From NCBI GenBank assembly GCA_031280125.1, contig JAITHE010000148.1, positions 1-35,513 on the forward strand: DNA of 35,513 nucleotides. The letters run 5' to 3'. Source of the stretch: Treponema sp. (lineage in GTDB: Bacteria; Spirochaetota; Spirochaetia; Treponematales; Breznakiellaceae). The position numbers and the translations under genes are program-made. This document shows positions 23,015 to 31,570 of the stretch, in pieces; positions within the stretch are counted from its first letter, which is position 1, and every line of letters begins with the position of its first letter. Under the pieces are notes generated by a model, which saw only the letters and a program-made list of their open reading frames with translations, was not told where the DNA came from and did not search any database.

Positions 23015-25804
23015 TTAGCGCCCATGGCAGTGTTTATACTTTTTCCCCGAACCACAGGGGCAGGGGTCGTTGCGGCCTACCTTGGGATTCGCCCGGACCA
23101 CCGTGGCGTTAAGTCCCGCCCCGGACCGGCCGCCCTGATTCTGGCTCCGGACCGGAGGAATCCGGTTCGGAGCGGGACCGGCGGAACCAAAGGCGGTAAC
23201 CGTACCGTGGTTGGCAGACTGGACCCGCGGAGCCGGACGATCCCTGGTTTCCCGGTCCCCCGCGGCCTGAATTCTGACCAGGTGTACCCGGGAGGCAATT
23301 TCCCTGCGGATCGTGTCGATCATCGCATCGAAAATTTGAAAGCCCTCCAGCTTGTACTCCGTTAAGGGATTTTTTTGGGCATAGCCCCGGAGGTACACCG
23401 CCTCCCGCAGGGCCTCCATATTTTCCAGATGATCCAGCCACTGGCGGTCGATAAACTGCAGGTACTGGGCGCGGATAAAGGCGTTAATCGCTTCGGGCCC
23501 CAGGATCGCTTCCTTGCGGTCAATATCCGCTTCCAGTTCCTTCATAAGCTGTTCTTCCAGCGCCTCGGGACTTTTTACCGTTCCTCCGGAGCCGATGGCC
23601 GAATCTTCGCCCATAGCGGGGACATGGTTAAATTTTTCTTTGAGGAAAACCAGCAGCCCCTTGAGGGCTTCCTGGGAATTTTGTTTTCCCAAAGCACAGA
23701 AATCCGCCACCGCCCGGTTTACCATGCCGGCGGTGGCGTCGTTGACCCGCTCTTTTAGCCGGACGTCCCGCAGTATGGCGTCCCGCTGTTCGTAGATAAA
23801 TTTCCGCTGCTGGTTAAGCACGTCGTCGTATTCCAGAAGATGCTTGCGAATTTCAAAATTCCGCTCCTCCACCTTTTTTTGGGCCTTTTCGATGCTCTTG
23901 TTAAGCCAGGGATGGTAGATGGGTTCCCCCCCCTCCATACCCATTTTGGCCATGATCCCCTTGATATTTTCTCCGCCAAAGAGCCGCATCAGGTCATCGT
24001 CCATGGAGATGAAAAACTTGCTCCGCCCCGGATCCCCCTGGCGGCCCGACCGTCCCCGGAGCTGGTTGTCGATCCGGCGGCTTTCGTGGCGTTCCGTGCC
24101 GATCACATAAAGACCCCCTAAAGATTTTACCTCCCCATAGTCGGCTTTCCATTTTTCGTACTCCGCATCGTAGGCCGCCCGGTACACTTCGGGGGCCGCC
24201 TCCGTCCCGGCCCGTTTACGGGCCCGGTGTTCGGGGCTCCCCCCCAGTTTGATGTCCGTCCCCCGGCCGGCCATATTGGTGGCGATGGTTACCGCCCCCT
24301 TCGAGCCGGCCTCGGCGATGATCGCCGCTTCCCGGGCGTGGTTTTTGGCGTTAAGAACCTCGTGGCGGATCCCCCGGCGGGTAAGGAGGGCCGAGACCTT
24401 TTCGGATTTTTCGATGGACACGGTTCCCACCAGCATGGGCTGGCCCTTTTTCCAGGCCCCCTCGATTTCATCGCAGAGGGCACGGAACTTGTCCTCCTCG
24501 TTGAGGTACACCACGTCGTTTTCATCGGCACGGATCGCCTGAACATTGGTGGGGATCACCACCACATCCAGGTTGTAGATCTTGTTGAATTCCACCGCCT
24601 CCGTGTCGGCGGTGCCGGTCATGCCGGAAATTTTTTCGTAGAGCCGGAAATAGTTCTGGAAGGTGATCATCGCCAGGGTCCGGTTCCGCTGGGCAATCTT
24701 GATCCGTTCCTTGGCTTCGATAGCCTGGTGGAGGCCGTCGGAATAGCGCCGGCCGTGGAGGATCCGCCCGGTAAACTCATCCACAATCTGGACCTGGCCG
24801 TCCTGGACCACATAATCCACGTCGATATGGAAAAGCTTGTGGGCCCGCAGGGCCTGGGTAAAGTAGTGGAGGTATTCAAAGTTTTCCTCCTCCACGATGG
24901 CGCCCTTTATCACATGTCGCTTTTGAAGGATCTCCTCGATTTTGGCAAGCCCGGCGTTGGTAAAGGAAATGTTTTTGTTTTTTTCGTTAAGCTTGTAATC
25001 CCCGGTTACTTCCTCCCCCTGGGCTTCGTCGGGGTAGTCGCCGTTTTCTTTTTTGCGGACCTCCTCCAGGGTGGAAAGGAGCTTGTCCACCTCGGCGTAC
25101 TTGAAGGTGTCGTCCTCGGCGGCGCCGGAAATAATGAGGGGGGTCCGGGCCTCGTCGATGAGGATCGAGTCAATCTCGTCCACGATGCAAAAGGGGTGCC
25201 CCCGCTGAACCCGGCGTTCCAGATCCCAGAGCATGTTGTCCCTGAGGTAGTCAAAGCCCAATTCGTTGTTGGTGCCGTAGGTAATGTCGCAGGCGTAGCC
25301 GGCCTTCCGCCGTTCATTGTCCATATCGGAAAGGATGGTCCCCACGGTGATCCCCAGGGCGTTGTAAACCCGGCCCATCCACCCGGCGTCCCGGCCCGCC
25401 AGGTAATCGTTCACCGTAACGATGTGCACCCCCCGGCCGGGGATGGCGTTAAGGTACGCCGCGGCAACACTCATCAGGGTTTTCCCCTCGCCGGTCTTCA
25501 TCTCCACGATCTTTCCCTGGTGAAGGACCACAGCCCCCATGATCTGTACGTCGTAGGGCCGTTCCCCCAGAACCCGGCGGCTCGCCTCCCGGGCCAGGGC
25601 AAAGGCTTCGGGGAGGAGGGCGTCCAGGGTTTCCCCCTCTTCGTAGCGGCGGCGGAACTGTCCGGTGATGTCCGGAAAGGCTTCGGAGGAAAGGGCGGCG
25701 GCCCAGCTTTCTTTGTCGTTAACCTGCCGTACCACGGGGAGAAGACGCTTCACATCCCGTTCATGCTGGGACCCAAAAAGGGCCTTTACCACTGTATCAA
25801 GCAT
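23015..25804 (-). CDS. secA: Preprotein translocase ATPase SecA
   Basis: This 929-residue motor drives protein export through SecYEG. Walker A is MKTGEGKT at residues 102-109, the DEAD-like Walker B is VDEID at 208-212, and [20 protein letters not shown] and [13 protein letters not shown] are conserved helicase motifs. The C-terminal zinc site is C915, C917, H925/C926 in [12 protein letters not shown], preceded by a flexible linker. All parts of normal SecA are present. ATG 25804 has no clear Shine-Dalgarno sequence, and a promoter-like sequence ends six bases upstream, so the mRNA may be leaderless. It diverges from the mre operon across a repeat-bearing spacer. Confidence 0.98.
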   Translation of the reverse strand: MLDTVVKALFGSQHERDVKRLLPVVRQVNDKESWAAALSSEAFPDITGQFRRRYEEGETLDALLPEAFALAREASRRVLGERPYDVQIMGAVVLHQGKIVEMKTGEGKTLMSVAAAYLNAIPGRGVHIVTVNDYLAGRDAGWMGRVYNALGITVGTILSDMDNERRKAGYACDITYGTNNELGFDYLRDNMLWDLERRVQRGHPFCIVDEIDSILIDEARTPLIISGAAEDDTFKYAEVDKLLSTLEEVRKKENGDYPDEAQGEEVTGDYKLNEKNKNISFTNAGLAKIEEILQKRHVIKGAIVEEENFEYLHYFTQALRAHKLFHIDVDYVVQDGQVQIVDEFTGRILHGRRYSDGLHQAIEAKERIKIAQRNRTLAMITFQNYFRLYEKISGMTGTADTEAVEFNKIYNLDVVVIPTNVQAIRADENDVVYLNEEDKFRALCDEIEGAWKKGQPMLVGTVSIEKSEKVSALLTRRGIRHEVLNAKNHAREAAIIAEAGSKGAVTIATNMAGRGTDIKLGGSPEHRARKRAGTEAAPEVYRAAYDAEYEKWKADYGEVKSLGGLYVIGTERHESRRIDNQLRGRSGRQGDPGRSKFFISMDDDLMRLFGGENIKGIMAKMGMEGGEPIYHPWLNKSIEKAQKKVEERNFEIRKHLLEYDDVLNQQRKFIYEQRDAILRDVRLKERVNDATAGMVNRAVADFCALGKQNSQEALKGLLVFLKEKFNHVPAMGEDSAIGSGGTVKSPEALEEQLMKELEADIDRKEAILGPEAINAFIRAQYLQFIDRQWLDHLENMEALREAVYLRGYAQKNPLTEYKLEGFQIFDAMIDTIRREIASRVHLVRIQAAGDRETRDRPAPRVQSANHGTVTAFGSAGPAPNRIPPVRSQNQGGRSGAGLNATVVRANPKVGRNDPCPCGSGKKYKHCHGR

Positions 25805-25810
25805 GATATC

Positions 25811-25839
25811 ACTGTAACCCGTAGTGCCCCGGACGGCAA
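25811..25839 (-). promoter_or_regulatory. Candidate secA promoter
   Basis: On the minus strand, TTGCCG (25839-25834) and TACAGT (25816-25811) are 17 bases apart. The expected start of transcription falls at or next to the A of the secA ATG (25804), which would give a leaderless mRNA. Both boxes match consensus only in part. Confidence 0.35.
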
Positions 25840-25897
25840 GCAGTTCCCGTTAGTTTCCCTGGCGGCTTCCGGCGTAAACCCACATCAGACCGGCCTC

Positions 25898-26044
25898 TTC
25901 TTGCTCAGAAACAGGTTATTCTTACTCAGAACTAACCCGTTTCTGATCAAAAACACCTTGTTCTTAATCAGAACTAACCCATTCTTGATCAGAAACACCT
26001 TGTTCTTGATCAAAAACAACCCGTTTGTAGTCAAGAAGGGGAGG
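25898..26044. repeat. 21-bp imperfect tandem repeat array with palindromic cores
   Basis: Seven consecutive units start at 25898, 25919, 25940, 25961, 25982, 26003 and 26024, exactly 21 bp apart. Each has a 13-base core close to TTCTTGATCAGAA, centred on TGATCA in the best copies, then an 8-base spacer. Spacers alternate: ACACCTTG follows units 3 and 5, while CTAACCCG/A follows units 2 and 4, so a 42-bp higher-order unit is visible. Decayed copies continue in phase at 26045 and 26066. Units are contiguous, unlike a CRISPR array. Confidence 0.9.
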
Positions 26045-26113
26045 GGCTTCACCGGAAAACCCCGGTTTGTCATCACCAAGGGGCTGTTTTGAGGGAAAAA
26101 CGCCCGGCGTCTT

Positions 26114-26160
26114 GTGAGCAAGGCGCTGCCTCCAGGAAACCTGGAGGTGTTCAAGCTCAC
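26114..26160. other. Strong hairpin upstream of the mre operon promoter
   Basis: CCTCCAGG (26129-26136), loop AAA, CCTGGAGG (26140-26147) form a perfect eight-base stem. It is nested inside a second perfect pair, GTGAGC (26114-26119) with GCTCAC (26155-26160). No T-run follows and no plus-strand gene precedes it, so a terminator is unlikely; a protein-binding site or structured small RNA is possible. Confidence 0.6.
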
Positions 26161-26230
26161 GCCGGCGCGGGCCCCGCTTTTTCCCCGCTCCCCGGCGATA
26201 AAAAGGACATCCAGGGGCCCTGGGTTACCA

Positions 26231-26259
26231 TTGACTTTTTATGCCAAACAGTATTAAAT
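26231..26259 (+). promoter_or_regulatory. Promoter of the TPR-mreBCD-pbp2-rodA operon
   Basis: TTGACT at 26231-26236 and TTAAAT at 26254-26259 are separated by 17 bases, a good sigma-70-type promoter. The start site is expected near 26266, which is the A of the first gene's ATG, so this transcript may also be leaderless. Confidence 0.55.
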
Positions 26260-26265
26260 CACGGT

Positions 26266-27198
26266 ATGGCTAAAATGTGGATCGGCGCCGCCGCCGGCAC
26301 TGTACTGAATAGGCGCATTGTGCGGTGGGCCGCGGCTGTTTTTCTGTGTGCCGGGGCGGCGGTCCTCTGTATGGTTCTCTTCAGGGCAAAAACCAGGGAA
26401 CTGCAGACAAAAAGGGAACTGCTGGATTTGTGGGAAGCGAAAAACTACAACGATGCCTATAAAAAAAGCCGGGAAGGGCTCTCCCGCAGGCCCCTGGACA
26501 GCCTCTTCCTGACCGTCAACGGTTTTACTTCCTATCAGGCGGCTGTTTCCCAGATCGATCAGGCCGGGGCCTTTGCCTATGTGGAAGAGTGTATCTGGTC
26601 CCTAAGAAAGGCTCTTTTGGGCAGAAATTCCGATAGGAACGGCAGAATCCGCTATGTTTTGGGCAAAGCATACTATATTAAAGGGCCGGAATACGCCGAT
26701 CTGGCGGTAAAATACCTGGAAGAGGCAAAGGCCGCTTCCTGTGAAGCGGGGGATCTCAACGAATACCTGGGCCTGGCTTACGCCGCCCTCAAGGATTACC
26801 CCAGGAGCGTAGAAGCCCTTACCGGATCCTTGAGTTCCGGAGAGGAGGGATCGGATCTGCTCCTTCTCTCGATAGCCCAGTCCTATATGGGTATGGAAGA
26901 CTGGGATTCGGCCCGGACCTACCTTATACGCTGCGCCGAAGTGTCCAGGGACGAGGACGTGGTCATAAAATCAAGGCTGCTGTTGAGCAGGGCGCTCCGC
27001 GGCGCCGGGGATACCGGAGGGGCCGAAACCGCCCTTGGGTGGATTCTGGAAAACGTTGAAAACGCCGAGGCGGCCTATGAACTGGGGGAAATCTACGCGG
27101 AACGGGGAGAAACTATCCGGGCCAGGGCCGCATGGCGGAGGGCCTACAGGGCCGATCGCAATTACGGACCGGCGCAGATCCGGCTCAATACTATGTAA
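26266..27198 (+). CDS. Membrane-anchored TPR protein, first gene of the mre operon
   Basis: A 310-residue protein with a short cytoplasmic N terminus, one membrane helix (VRWAAAVFLCAGAAVLCMVLF, about residues 21-41) and a TPR-like helical domain. Helix pairs are visible as YADLAVKYLEEAKA, NEYLGLAYAALKDYPRSVEA, LLSIAQSYMGMEDWDSARTY and AAYELGEIYAERGETIRARA. ATG 26266 is preferred over an in-frame start at 26089, because the extra residues would be encoded by the hairpin and promoter region. The next gene is mreB, 39 bp away. A role as a scaffold for the cell-elongation complex follows from operon position only. Confidence 0.8.
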   Translation: MAKMWIGAAAGTVLNRRIVRWAAAVFLCAGAAVLCMVLFRAKTRELQTKRELLDLWEAKNYNDAYKKSREGLSRRPLDSLFLTVNGFTSYQAAVSQIDQAGAFAYVEECIWSLRKALLGRNSDRNGRIRYVLGKAYYIKGPEYADLAVKYLEEAKAASCEAGDLNEYLGLAYAALKDYPRSVEALTGSLSSGEEGSDLLLLSIAQSYMGMEDWDSARTYLIRCAEVSRDEDVVIKSRLLLSRALRGAGDTGGAETALGWILENVENAEAAYELGEIYAERGETIRARAAWRRAYRADRNYGPAQIRLNTM

Positions 27199-27222
27199 CG
27201 TTTAACCGCATACCGGTAAACG
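27199..27222 (+). promoter_or_regulatory. Hairpin immediately before the mreB ribosome-binding site
   Basis: CGTTT, a bulged A and ACCG can pair with CGGT-AAACG around a five-base loop, a nine-pair stem with one bulge. It fills most of the gap between the TPR gene stop and the mreB Shine-Dalgarno GGAGG (27229-27233). It could set mRNA processing or mreB translation. Confidence 0.35.
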
Positions 27223-27237
27223 GCCTTTGGAGGAATT

Positions 27238-28266
27238 ATGTTTGGGGTAAAATCTTCTGATATAGGGATTGATTTGGGAACCTGTAATACCCTTATCTAT
27301 ATCCGCGGCAAGGGAATTGTAATCAACGAGCCTTCCGTGGTGGCGGTAGAGCGGGGAACCAAGAAGGTCATGGCTGTGGGAGAAGACGCCAAGCGGATGC
27401 TCTACAAAACCCCGGGGAATATCATCGCCATCCGGCCCATGCGGGACGGGGTTATCGCCGACCTGGAATCTACGGAAAAGATGATCCGTTATTTTATCAC
27501 CAAGATCCTTCCCCGGTACCGGTTTATCAAGCCCCGGATGGTCATCGGGATCCCCTCCTGCATTACCGAGGTGGAACGCCGGGCGGTGGAAGAAAGCGCC
27601 TACAAGGCCGGAGCCCGGGATGTCCAGGTTATCGAAGAAAGCCTCGCCGCCGCCATCGGGGCGGACATTCCCATCTTTGAGCCCGCGGGCCACATGGTCT
27701 GCGACATCGGCGGGGGAACCACGGAAATTTCCGTCATATCCCTGGGGGGCATGGTGGTAACCAACGCCATACGCCTGGGGGGGGATGAATTTGACGAGGC
27801 GATCATCAAGCACGTCCGCAGCGTCCACAACCTTATCATCGGGGAACAGACCGCGGAACGGCTTAAAATCGAAATCGGCAACGCTTCGCCGGACAAGACC
27901 ATCGAGAAGGTGGAGATCAAGGGAACCGATGCCATCACGGGACTTCCCCGGCGGCTGGAGATCGACTCGGTAGAAGTCCGGGAGGCCCTGAAGGACCCCA
28001 TCACCCAGATCATCGACGAGATCAAGGCGACCCTGGGCCAGACCCCGCCGGAATTGGCGGCGGATATTGTGGAACGGGGAATTGTGATGACCGGCGGAGG
28101 ATCCCTCCTCAAGGGGCTGCCCAAGCTTATCTCCAAGGAGACCGGAGTGCCGGTGATCCTGGCGGAACAGCCCCTGGACTGCGTGGCCCTGGGGGCGGGT
28201 AAGTACTTTGAATATGCCAAGGGCTTTGACAATACCCGGAGCATTTACGACAGCCTTAACGGATAG
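27238..28266 (+). CDS. mreB: Rod shape-determining protein MreB
   Basis: A 342-residue bacterial actin that polymerises under the membrane and guides lateral wall synthesis. The actin-fold signatures are intact: [19 protein letters not shown] for phosphate 1, IGGGTTEIS-type phosphate 2 ([16 protein letters not shown]), and [17 protein letters not shown] for the adenosine motif. Length is standard. ATG 27238 follows GGAGG by four bases, one of the strongest ribosome-binding sites in the window, matching the high MreB level usually needed. Confidence 0.98.
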   Translation: MFGVKSSDIGIDLGTCNTLIYIRGKGIVINEPSVVAVERGTKKVMAVGEDAKRMLYKTPGNIIAIRPMRDGVIADLESTEKMIRYFITKILPRYRFIKPRMVIGIPSCITEVERRAVEESAYKAGARDVQVIEESLAAAIGADIPIFEPAGHMVCDIGGGTTEISVISLGGMVVTNAIRLGGDEFDEAIIKHVRSVHNLIIGEQTAERLKIEIGNASPDKTIEKVEIKGTDAITGLPRRLEIDSVEVREALKDPITQIIDEIKATLGQTPPELAADIVERGIVMTGGGSLLKGLPKLISKETGVPVILAEQPLDCVALGAGKYFEYAKGFDNTRSIYDSLNG

Positions 28267-28299
28267 GCGGTGGAAGGGACCGGGCGGAGTTTACCTGGC

Positions 28300-29166
28300 A
28301 TGATTGGGGAAGGTCAAAAAAAAAGAAGGCGCGCCAGCGCAGAGGCCTATGTTTTTGTGGTCCTGAGCCTGGTTTCATTTTCCGTACTGCTCTTTTCCGC
28401 CCGAAGTTTTGTGGTCGATTTCAAAGACATGGGCCTGAGCATGTACTCGGGGTTGAGGGGCAGCCTCTTTAAGCTTACCTCCTTTGTGTCTAGGACCGTA
28501 CTCTCCGTTCAGGAACTGACCTCACTTAAGGAAGACTACGATGAATTAAGGGCCCGCATGACCAGGTACGAACAGCTTGAAAGGACGGCGGCGGATATAC
28601 GGCAGGAAAACAACCGCCTGCGGGAGCAGCTTGATTTTTCCCGGACCATCCGGTACCGCCACGTCCCGGCAGAAATTATCGCCAGCGACCCGGACAACCT
28701 CTTTTCGGCCTTTGTGATAAACAAGGGAAAAAACGCCGGCCTCACCGGCAACATGCCGGTTATCGCCTACCAAAACGGCGTAGAACTCCTGGTGGGCAAG
28801 GTGATCCAGGCCGCCAATCTGGAAAGCCTCATCATGCCCCTCTATGATTCCAGCTCCTTTATTTCCGCCAGGCTCGCCGAATCCAGAATAGAAGGAATCG
28901 TAGAGGGCCAGGGCAGTCCCGAAGAGTCCCTGCTGATGCGTTTTGTCCGGGGGCGGACCAAGGGAGAGATAAGCGTCGGGGAACCGGTGGTTTCCAGCGG
29001 GCTGGGGGGAGTGTTTCCGCCGGGGATAAACCTGGGCAGGGTAAGCAGGGTCATCTATCAGGATAACGATACCTCCATAGAAATAGAACTGGAGAGCAGC
29101 GCCGATTTTTCCCGGCTGGAATATGTCTTTGTCATCGACGCCCGGCAGCCGGCGGGAGGTTCCTGA
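28300..29166 (+). CDS. mreC: Rod shape-determining protein MreC
   Basis: A bitopic elongasome protein linking MreB to PBP2. After a basic N terminus (KKRRRAS) comes one membrane helix (AYVFVVLSLVSFSVLLFSA), a periplasmic coiled coil (about 28490-28640, with ELRARMTRYEQLERTAADI), and two beta domains with GVVGKV-like VELLVGKVIQ, GEPVVSSGLGGVFPPGI and a conserved end. ATG 28300 has GGAG ten bases upstream and gives 288 residues; GTG 28270, four bases after the mreB stop, would give 298 and cannot be excluded. Its stop shares one base with the mreD start (TGATG). Confidence 0.95.
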   Translation: MIGEGQKKRRRASAEAYVFVVLSLVSFSVLLFSARSFVVDFKDMGLSMYSGLRGSLFKLTSFVSRTVLSVQELTSLKEDYDELRARMTRYEQLERTAADIRQENNRLREQLDFSRTIRYRHVPAEIIASDPDNLFSAFVINKGKNAGLTGNMPVIAYQNGVELLVGKVIQAANLESLIMPLYDSSSFISARLAESRIEGIVEGQGSPEESLLMRFVRGRTKGEISVGEPVVSSGLGGVFPPGINLGRVSRVIYQDNDTSIEIELESSADFSRLEYVFVIDARQPAGGS

Positions 29167-29672
29167 TGGTTAAAAATATCGTCTGGGCCGTGGTTTTTTC
29201 CACCATGGCGGCCCTGCTGGAGTCGGTCCTTTTTTCACGGATCAAATTTTACGGGGCGGTTCCGGATCTTTCCCTGGGAATAGTGGTGTTCAGCGCCTAT
29301 GTAAATGGAACTATGACGGGCCAGATCACGGGTTTTTTTTCGGGGGCCTTCTACGATTTTCTTTCCGCCTCTCCCATGGGACTTTTTACGTTTATCAGAA
29401 CTATCACCGGGGCCCTTACGGGGCTTCTCCGGGGAACCTTTTTCCTGGATACGGTAATACTCCCCATGGCTCTCAGCGCCTTGGCCACCCTCTTTAAGGC
29501 GCTGATGCTGCTGGGGCTGCACCTGCTTTTTGCCGGTTCCATACCGGCTTATCAACCCCTGACCAGTACCGTCTTTTGGATTGAACTCCTCCTTAATACC
29601 CTTACGGCCCCCTTTCTTTTCGGCCTCCTGCGGCTCTTTAAGCCCCTGCTTGTTTCAGGGAGAGAAAACTGA
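29166..29672 (+). CDS. mreD: Rod shape-determining protein MreD
   Basis: A 168-residue protein, almost entirely hydrophobic, with about five membrane helices, the usual MreD size and topology. Visible signs are VVFSTMAALLESVLFSRI at the N terminus, PDLSLGIVVFSAYVNG, and GQITGFFSGAFYDFLSASPM, the conserved region with a helix-capping Gly and Asp. It joins MreC and PBP2 in the membrane part of the elongasome. It shares single bases with both neighbours (TGATG at each end). Confidence 0.95.
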   Translation: MVKNIVWAVVFSTMAALLESVLFSRIKFYGAVPDLSLGIVVFSAYVNGTMTGQITGFFSGAFYDFLSASPMGLFTFIRTITGALTGLLRGTFFLDTVILPMALSALATLFKALMLLGLHLLFAGSIPAYQPLTSTVFWIELLLNTLTAPFLFGLLRLFKPLLVSGREN

Positions 29673-31570
29673 TGCCGTCATTTTTCGGACGTTCCTTTGA
29701 TGCCTCTCCCGGCGGCATCGCCGATGAACGGCCCTTGGGAAGGATACGGGTGCTGCAGGTCCTGTTCATCGTTATTTTTATTCTCTATGCCTTCCGCCTT
29801 TTTAACATGCAGATCGTCGGCGGAGACCAGTACCGCAAGCGCTCTCTGGACATCGCCAGAAGAACCACCGTACTCCCCGCCAGGCGGGGAGAAATATACG
29901 ACCGGACCTTTACCGATCCCGTGGTGGTTAACAACGACACCTTCGCCATTGCCGTTACCCCCGCGGAAGTGCCCGAAGGAAAACTGCCGGACCTGATCAC
30001 CCGGGTGGCGGAGCTGATCAATGTGCCCCGCCGGGCGGTGGATGAAAAAATCCCCCCCCAGTACTATTCCTTGTACCAGCCTTTGGAGGTGGCCTCCAGC
30101 GTTTCCTTCGATACCGTGGCGGTCCTGGCGGAAAACGCCGACTCCCTGCCCGGTTTAAGCTGGCAGCCCAAACCCATCAGAAATTACGGGGAAATCGGGA
30201 GTCTGTCCCATATAGTTGGTTATGTGGGGAATATTACCCGGGATGAGCTTATCCAGCTCTATAATCAGGGCTACCAGCAGGGCGACGTGATTGGAAAATT
30301 AGGCATAGAACGGCAGTACGACAGCATACTCCGCGGCCGGGAGGGAATGGAAACCAGAACCGTGGATGTCCGGGGCCGGCGCATCGCCGGGGATCCCAAC
30401 AATATCCGGGTACCCCCGGCGATGGGGAAAAACCTGGTTCTAACCATAGATAGATCCATACAACTTTTGGCCGAAAAAGCCCTGGGATCGAGGATGGGGG
30501 CCGTGGTGGCCATGAAGCCTAACGGGGAAATTCTGGCCATGGTTTCCTATCCCTGGTACGATCCAAATCTGTTCAACCGCAGCAGTATGGCCGAGGAATA
30601 CACGAGGATCATCAACGATCCCAACAAGCCCTTTTTGAACCGGGCCATCCAGTCCAGTTATCCCCCGGCCTCGACCTTCAAGATTCTCATGTCCACGGGG
30701 CTTCTGGCGGAAAATCTGATCAACCCGGAACTGCGGATCAACTGTACCGGCGGTATGGACTACGGCCAGCGGCTGTGGAGGTGCTGGGCCCGGGGAGGCC
30801 ACGGATGGGTAAACCTCCAGCAGGGGCTGGCGGTTTCCTGCGACATCTACTTTTGGGTGGCGGGCCGGGACAATATGGGGGTGGATCGGATCATCAAGTA
30901 CGCCAGGGATTTCGGTTACGGCGAACTTACCGGCATAGACCTTCCCGGCGAAATCGAAGGATTTATTCCCACCCCCCAGTGGAAGGACAGAACCTTCCAT
31001 GAACGGTGGCTGGCGGGGGATACGATGAACATGTCCATAGGCCAGGGGTATACCCTGGTTACCCCCCTGCAGATTACCAACCTGGTGGCGACGGTGATCA
31101 ACGACGGCGCCGGCTACCGGCCCCACATACTCAAGGAAATACGGGATCCCGTTTCGGGGGCTGTGGAAAAAACCGTAACCCCGGAAATAATCCACGACAT
31201 GAGGAACAGCGTCCCCGCCCGGGTGTTTGAAACGGTACGGAATAACATGCGGACCGTGGTAACCCAGGGATCCGCCCGGGTGGACAATATCCGGGTGGTA
31301 GAACTGGCGGGTAAAACCGGAACCGCCGAAGTCGGCCTGCCCGACCGCTGGCACTGCTGGTTTACCGCCTATGGACCCTACAACTCCTCCAACCCCGACG
31401 AGCAGGTTATCGTTACGGTCCTGGTGGAAGCATCCAACCCCTGGGACTGGTGGTCTCCCTTTGCTACGGCGATCATTTTTCAGGGGATCTTCGCCGGCCA
31501 GACCTACGAAGAGGCCGTTACCGCCCTGGGATGGCAGTACCTAAACCCCATACAAGGACGCCGTGAATGA
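29672..31570 (+). CDS. mrdA: Penicillin-binding protein 2 (elongation transpeptidase)
   Basis: A 632-residue class B penicillin-binding protein that cross-links peptidoglycan during cell elongation. One N-terminal membrane helix (VLFIVIFILYAFRLFNMQI) precedes a dimerisation domain with RRGEIYDRTF. The transpeptidase motifs are complete: S334-x-x-K337 in PPASTFK, S389-C-D391 in the SxN position as usual for PBP2, and K548-T-G in AGKTGTAEV. Its ATG shares one base with the mreD stop, and its stop overlaps the rodA start by 4 bp. Also called pbpA or pbp2. Confidence 0.97.
   Translation: MPSFFGRSFDASPGGIADERPLGRIRVLQVLFIVIFILYAFRLFNMQIVGGDQYRKRSLDIARRTTVLPARRGEIYDRTFTDPVVVNNDTFAIAVTPAEVPEGKLPDLITRVAELINVPRRAVDEKIPPQYYSLYQPLEVASSVSFDTVAVLAENADSLPGLSWQPKPIRNYGEIGSLSHIVGYVGNITRDELIQLYNQGYQQGDVIGKLGIERQYDSILRGREGMETRTVDVRGRRIAGDPNNIRVPPAMGKNLVLTIDRSIQLLAEKALGSRMGAVVAMKPNGEILAMVSYPWYDPNLFNRSSMAEEYTRIINDPNKPFLNRAIQSSYPPASTFKILMSTGLLAENLINPELRINCTGGMDYGQRLWRCWARGGHGWVNLQQGLAVSCDIYFWVAGRDNMGVDRIIKYARDFGYGELTGIDLPGEIEGFIPTPQWKDRTFHERWLAGDTMNMSIGQGYTLVTPLQITNLVATVINDGAGYRPHILKEIRDPVSGAVEKTVTPEIIHDMRNSVPARVFETVRNNMRTVVTQGSARVDNIRVVELAGKTGTAEVGLPDRWHCWFTAYGPYNSSNPDEQVIVTVLVEASNPWDWWSPFATAIIFQGIFAGQTYEEAVTALGWQYLNPIQGRRE

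Larger units (their letters stand above)
25805..26265. other. Divergent secA/mre intergenic region
   Basis: The largest non-coding stretch in the window, 461 bp. From left to right it holds the candidate secA promoter, a short GC-rich part, seven clear 21-bp repeats with weaker copies on both sides, a strong hairpin, and the promoter of the TPR/mre operon. Both strands are open through the repeats because 21 is a multiple of three; no start with a ribosome-binding site supports a gene there. Confidence 0.7.

Noticed and set aside
25898-26044. CRISPR array
   Set aside because: Units are contiguous, 21 bp, imperfect and without unique spacers; no cas genes are present.
24227-26092. Long plus-strand open frame (about 620 codons) antisense to secA
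   Set aside because: It mirrors secA codons, has no ribosome-binding site, and its Gly/Val/His-rich composition is what the reverse complement of a GC-rich gene gives. Only its tail, in the 21-bp repeats, is independent.
25885-26160. Minus-strand 91-codon frame through the repeats
   Set aside because: It begins at a GTG within the hairpin and has no ribosome-binding site. The repeat length being a multiple of three explains the openness on both strands. Kept as a possibility in the repeat finding only.
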